This document shows positions 61,096-64,000 of a DNA stretch of 64,000 nucleotides, in pieces; within the stretch, counting starts at the first letter, position 1, and each line of letters opens with the position of its first letter. Source of the stretch: Halomonas alkalisoli. Lineage in GTDB: Bacteria; Pseudomonadota; Gammaproteobacteria; Pseudomonadales; Halomonadaceae. Where the stretch lies: the NCBI RefSeq assembly GCF_021412585.1, contig NZ_JAKCMI010000019.1, positions 79,840 to 143,839 of the forward strand, given 5' to 3'. The position numbers were made by a program, and so were the translations under genes. The notes below the pieces were generated by a model. It was not told the origin of the DNA, did no database searches, and saw only the letters and a program-made list of their open reading frames with translations.

Positions 61096-62543
61096 TAACG
61101 GCGCCAGAAGGCCGGGGTGAACAGCACCAGCACCGTGAAGATCTCCAGGCGGCCCAGCAGCATGGCAACCACCAGGATCCACTTGGCGAGCATCGGCATT
61201 TCGCCGTAATTCGCTGAGGCTTCCCCGAGTGCAGGGCCCAGGTTGTTGAGCGCCGAGGCCACCGTCGACCAGGCGGTGACCTGATCGACGCCGGTGGCCA
61301 TGACGCCCACCAGCATCAGGAAGAACAGCATCACATAGACCGAGAAGAAACCCCACACCGCCTGGGCGATGCCATCGGGTACGCTCACCTTGCCGATCTT
61401 GACCGCGATCACCGCGTTGGGGTGGATCAGGCGCATGACTTCGCGCATGCCTTGCTTCAGGATCAGGATGATGCGGATCACCTTCATGCCGCCGCCGGTG
61501 GACCCGGAGCAGCCGCCGACGAAGGCCGCCATGAACAGCAGGAACGGCAGCGCGCCCGGCCAGGCCGCGAAGTCCGCCACGCCGAAACCGGCGGTGGTGG
61601 CGATCGAGACGACCTGGAAGAGGCCATGGCGCAGGCCCCGCTCGGTATCGTAGGTGCCGGTAAGCCACAGCGAGATCACGGTGATGACGGACAGGAAAGC
61701 CAGGAACATCAGCAGGAAACGGGCTTCCGGGTCCTGGAAATAGTGGCGGATGCGCCGGCCGCGCCAGGCCAGAAAATGGAGGCTGAAACTCATTGCCGAG
61801 ATGATCAGGAAGAACATGCAGATCAGCTCGATGGTGGCACTGTCGAAATGGCCGATGCTGGCGTCGTAGGTGGAAAAACCGCCGATGGCCACGGTTGAGA
61901 AACTGTGGCCCAGGGCATCGAACCAGTTCATGCCGGCGGCCAGGTAGGCCAGGAAGCAGGTGATGGTCAGGGCGGCGTAGATGTACCACAGCGCCTTGGC
62001 GGTCTCGGTGATGCGCGGCGTGAGCTTGGAGTCCTTCAGCGGGCCCGGGATCTCCGTGCGATAGAGGGCCATGCCCCCGACCCCCAGGGTCGGCAGGATC
62101 GCCACCGCCAGTACCACGATCCCCATCCCGCCGAGCCACTGCAGCTGCTGGCGATAGTAGAGGATCGACTCCGGCAGGAAGTCGATGCCGGTGATCACCG
62201 TGGCGCCGGTGGTGGTCAGCCCCGAGAAGGACTCGAAAACCGCGTCGGTGGGCGACAGGGCGGCGTCGCCGGTCAACATCAGTGGTAGCGAGCCGAACAG
62301 CCCCAGTACGCTCCAGAACAGGGCGGCGATCAGGAAGCCGTCGCGGGTGCGCAGCTCCTTGCGAGCCAGCCGGTTGGGCAGGTACATCACCAGTCCCGTT
62401 GCCGCGGTGATGATGATCGCGATGGCGAAGGCATCCCACTGGGCATCGCCGAACAGCAGCGAGATCAGGATGGGTGGCACCATGGTCAGGCTGAACATCA
62501 TCAGCAGCATGCCCAGGATGCGCAGGATGATGCGCAGGCTCAT
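61095..62543 (-). CDS. trkH: Trk system potassium uptake membrane subunit TrkH
   Basis: A 482-residue K+ channel-like subunit with about ten membrane helices and four selectivity-filter regions: ESFSGLTTTGATVITG, HSFSTVAIGGFSTYD, VVSIATTAGFGVAD and SALNNLGPALG. It forms the pore gated by TrkA. Its start is 79 bp downstream of trkA on the same strand, so the two are in one transcript. In a halophile-like bacterium it would serve as a main K+ route during osmotic upshift. The stop codon is part of a 143-bp class repeat. Confidence 0.93.
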   Translation of the reverse strand: MSLRIILRILGMLLMMFSLTMVPPILISLLFGDAQWDAFAIAIIITAATGLVMYLPNRLARKELRTRDGFLIAALFWSVLGLFGSLPLMLTGDAALSPTDAVFESFSGLTTTGATVITGIDFLPESILYYRQQLQWLGGMGIVVLAVAILPTLGVGGMALYRTEIPGPLKDSKLTPRITETAKALWYIYAALTITCFLAYLAAGMNWFDALGHSFSTVAIGGFSTYDASIGHFDSATIELICMFFLIISAMSFSLHFLAWRGRRIRHYFQDPEARFLLMFLAFLSVITVISLWLTGTYDTERGLRHGLFQVVSIATTAGFGVADFAAWPGALPFLLFMAAFVGGCSGSTGGGMKVIRIILILKQGMREVMRLIHPNAVIAVKIGKVSVPDGIAQAVWGFFSVYVMLFFLMLVGVMATGVDQVTAWSTVASALNNLGPALGEASANYGEMPMLAKWILVVAMLLGRLEIFTVLVLFTPAFWRR

Positions 62544-62622
62544 GCGAAGATTCCCCTGGCGACAGGCGTGCGAACCATAGGCGCGAAGCAGCAGCGTGAC
62601 ATCAAGAGGCGCCCCGTTGGCA

Positions 62623-63996
62623 TCAGAAGAAGGTCAGGCCGACCTGGAAGAGGCGTTCCACCTCGCGAATGCGGCGCTTGTCGATCACGAACAGGATCAG
62701 GTGATCGCCCGACTCCACCACCACGTCGTCGTGGGCGATCAGCACCTCCTTGCCGCGCACCAGCGCACCGATGGTGGTGCCGCTGGGCAGGTCGATGTCG
62801 CCGATGGCGCGGCCAACCACCTTGGAGGATTGCATGTCGCCGTGGGCGATGGCCTCGATCGCCTCGGCGGCACCGCGGCGCAGCGAGTGCACGTTGACGA
62901 TGTCGCCGCGGCGCACGTGGGTCAGCAGGCTGCCGATGGTGGCCTGCTGCGGCGAGATGGCGATGTCGATCTCGCCGCCCTGGACCAGGTCCACGTAGGC
63001 GGCGTTGTTGATCAGCGTCAGCACCTTCTTGGCACCCATGCGCTTGGCCAGCATCGACGACATGATGTTGACCTCGTCGTCGTTGGTCAGCGCGCAAAAG
63101 ATGTCGCAGTCCTCGATGTTCTCCTCTTCCAGCAGCCGCTTGTTGGTGGCGCTGCCGTGCAGCACCACGGTGCGGTCGAGGCGCTCGGCGAGCACCGTGC
63201 AGCGCTCGATGCCGTGCTCGATGATCTTGACCTGGTGGCTGTGCTCGAGGTGTTCGGCCAGCCGCTCGCCGATGTTGCCGCCGCCGGCGATCATCACCCG
63301 GCGGAAGTCGCGGTCGACCCGGCGCAGCTCACTCATCACCGCGCGGATGTCGCGGCGGGCGGCGATGAAGAAGACCTCGTCGTCGGCCTCGATCACGGTG
63401 TCGCCGCGGGGAATGATCGGCCGGTTGCGGCGGTAGATGGCCGCCACCCGGGTGTCGACGCTGGGCATGTGGCGTCGCAGGAAGCCCAGGTCCTGGCCCA
63501 CCAGCGGGCCGCCGTAGAACGCCTTGACCGCCACCAGCTGCACCAGCCCACCGGCGAACTCCAGCACCTGCAGCGCGCCGGGGTGCTCGATCAACCGGCG
63601 GATGTGGTCGGTGACCACCTGCTCGGGGCTGATCAGCACGTCGATGGGCACCGCCTCGTGGGCGAACAGCCCCTTGCGGGTGAGGTAGGCGGTGGCGCGG
63701 ACCCGGGCGATCTTGGTGGGGGTGCGAAACAGGGTGTGGGCGACCTGGCAGGCGATCATGTTGACCTCGTCCTGGCTGGTCACCGCGATCAGCATATCGG
63801 CGTCCTCGCAGCCGGCCTGGCGCAGCACCACGGGGTAGGAGCCCGGCCCCACCACGGTGCGGATGTCGAGCCGGGTGTGCAGCTCGCGCAGCCGCTCGCC
63901 GTCGGTGTCCACCACGGTGATGTCGTTTTCCTCGCGGGCCAGATGCTCGGCCAGCGTACCGCCGACCTGGCCGGCGCCAAGAATGATGATCTTCAT
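62623..63996 (-). CDS. trkA: Trk system NAD-binding regulatory subunit TrkA
   Basis: A 457-residue cytoplasmic gating ring protein. Two tandem RCK units are visible: the first begins [20 protein letters not shown] (NAD motif GAGQVG), the second [20 protein letters not shown] (GGGNIG). Each is followed by a C-terminal RCK_C domain. NAD(H) or ATP/ADP controls TrkH opening. The start ATG is 4 bp from the window edge, so upstream context is not visible. trkH follows. Confidence 0.95.
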   Translation of the reverse strand: MKIIILGAGQVGGTLAEHLAREENDITVVDTDGERLRELHTRLDIRTVVGPGSYPVVLRQAGCEDADMLIAVTSQDEVNMIACQVAHTLFRTPTKIARVRATAYLTRKGLFAHEAVPIDVLISPEQVVTDHIRRLIEHPGALQVLEFAGGLVQLVAVKAFYGGPLVGQDLGFLRRHMPSVDTRVAAIYRRNRPIIPRGDTVIEADDEVFFIAARRDIRAVMSELRRVDRDFRRVMIAGGGNIGERLAEHLEHSHQVKIIEHGIERCTVLAERLDRTVVLHGSATNKRLLEEENIEDCDIFCALTNDDEVNIMSSMLAKRMGAKKVLTLINNAAYVDLVQGGEIDIAISPQQATIGSLLTHVRRGDIVNVHSLRRGAAEAIEAIAHGDMQSSKVVGRAIGDIDLPSGTTIGALVRGKEVLIAHDDVVVESGDHLILFVIDKRRIREVERLFQVGLTFF

Positions 63997-64000
63997 TGCT

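Overview
The window reads as chromosomal DNA of a GC-rich gammaproteobacterium, most likely a Halomonas-type member of the Halomonadaceae. This is inferred from gene families and synteny (type IV minor pilins, class I NrdAB with NrdR boxes, RstAB, MetR/MetE, LptFG, HolC/ValS, TrkAH, Bfd/Bfr), not from a search. No rRNA, tRNA, CRISPR array, prophage or transposase gene was seen. Layout: 0.1-3.5 kb is a plus-strand minor pilin operon (pilE-fimT-pilV-pilW-pilX) with no pilY1 directly behind it. 3.6-10.3 kb is minus strand: a membrane alpha/beta hydrolase, small proteins and nrdAB with a pair of NrdR boxes. 10.5-16.1 kb carries an RstA/RstB-like two-component system, then divergent metR/metE with a perfect MetR box. 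16.2-24.3 kb holds stress and cell-envelope genes: a lipoprotein, a SufR-like regulator divergent from sodB, azoR, tag, a DUF411 protein, gloA, a META lipoprotein and a PAP2 phosphatase. 24.3-30.1 kb is a minus-strand TRAP transporter plus 3-hydroxybutyrate dehydrogenase unit, read from a good sigma-54 promoter and flanked by the gene of its likely sigma-54 activator. 30.3-39.6 kb is housekeeping: valS, holC, a branched-chain aminotransferase, pepA and divergent lptFG. 39.7-43.5 kb has the iron pair bfd/bfr and a NitT/TauT-type ABC transporter. 43.6-52.4 kb holds tRNA modification genes (tcdA, truC), a glutamate-type dehydrogenase, a ferric-reductase-like flavoprotein, a repeat-rich secreted protein, an SDR and an MFS permease. 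52.5-64 kb has a SpoIIAA-like protein, aceK, a sirtuin, tapT, a degenerate phytochrome-like diguanylate cyclase, a TraB protein and trkH/trkA. The most unusual feature is in the gaps between genes. Six elements of 142-144 bp (21962-22105, 22585-22727, 23267-23408, 43489-43632, 48425-48567, 60952-61095) fall into three sequence subtypes that share almost no terminal sequence. They share length, terminal inverted repeats, an apical hairpin framed by CGGAG and TGAG, and exact contact with the stop codon of the neighbouring gene. The paired stems differ between subtypes but stay complementary, so structure rather than sequence is conserved. A second, ~83-bp family flanks holC in inverted orientation and also has a covarying hairpin between constant arms. 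Tandem arrays (28 bp x 5 at the valS 3' end, ~14 bp x 4 in the dct operon, 13 bp x ~4 after azoR) and a REP-like block (17.05-17.38 kb) add to this repeat-rich intergenic landscape. Two genes are very short: a 38-residue protein after nrdB and a 30-residue membrane protein after one of the 143-bp elements. Gaps longer than about 300 bp are 10156-10519 (NrdR boxes, one DnaA-box-like 9-mer, otherwise nothing recognised), 16984-17393 (REP-like block) and 28355-28655 (sigma-54 promoter and activator sites).
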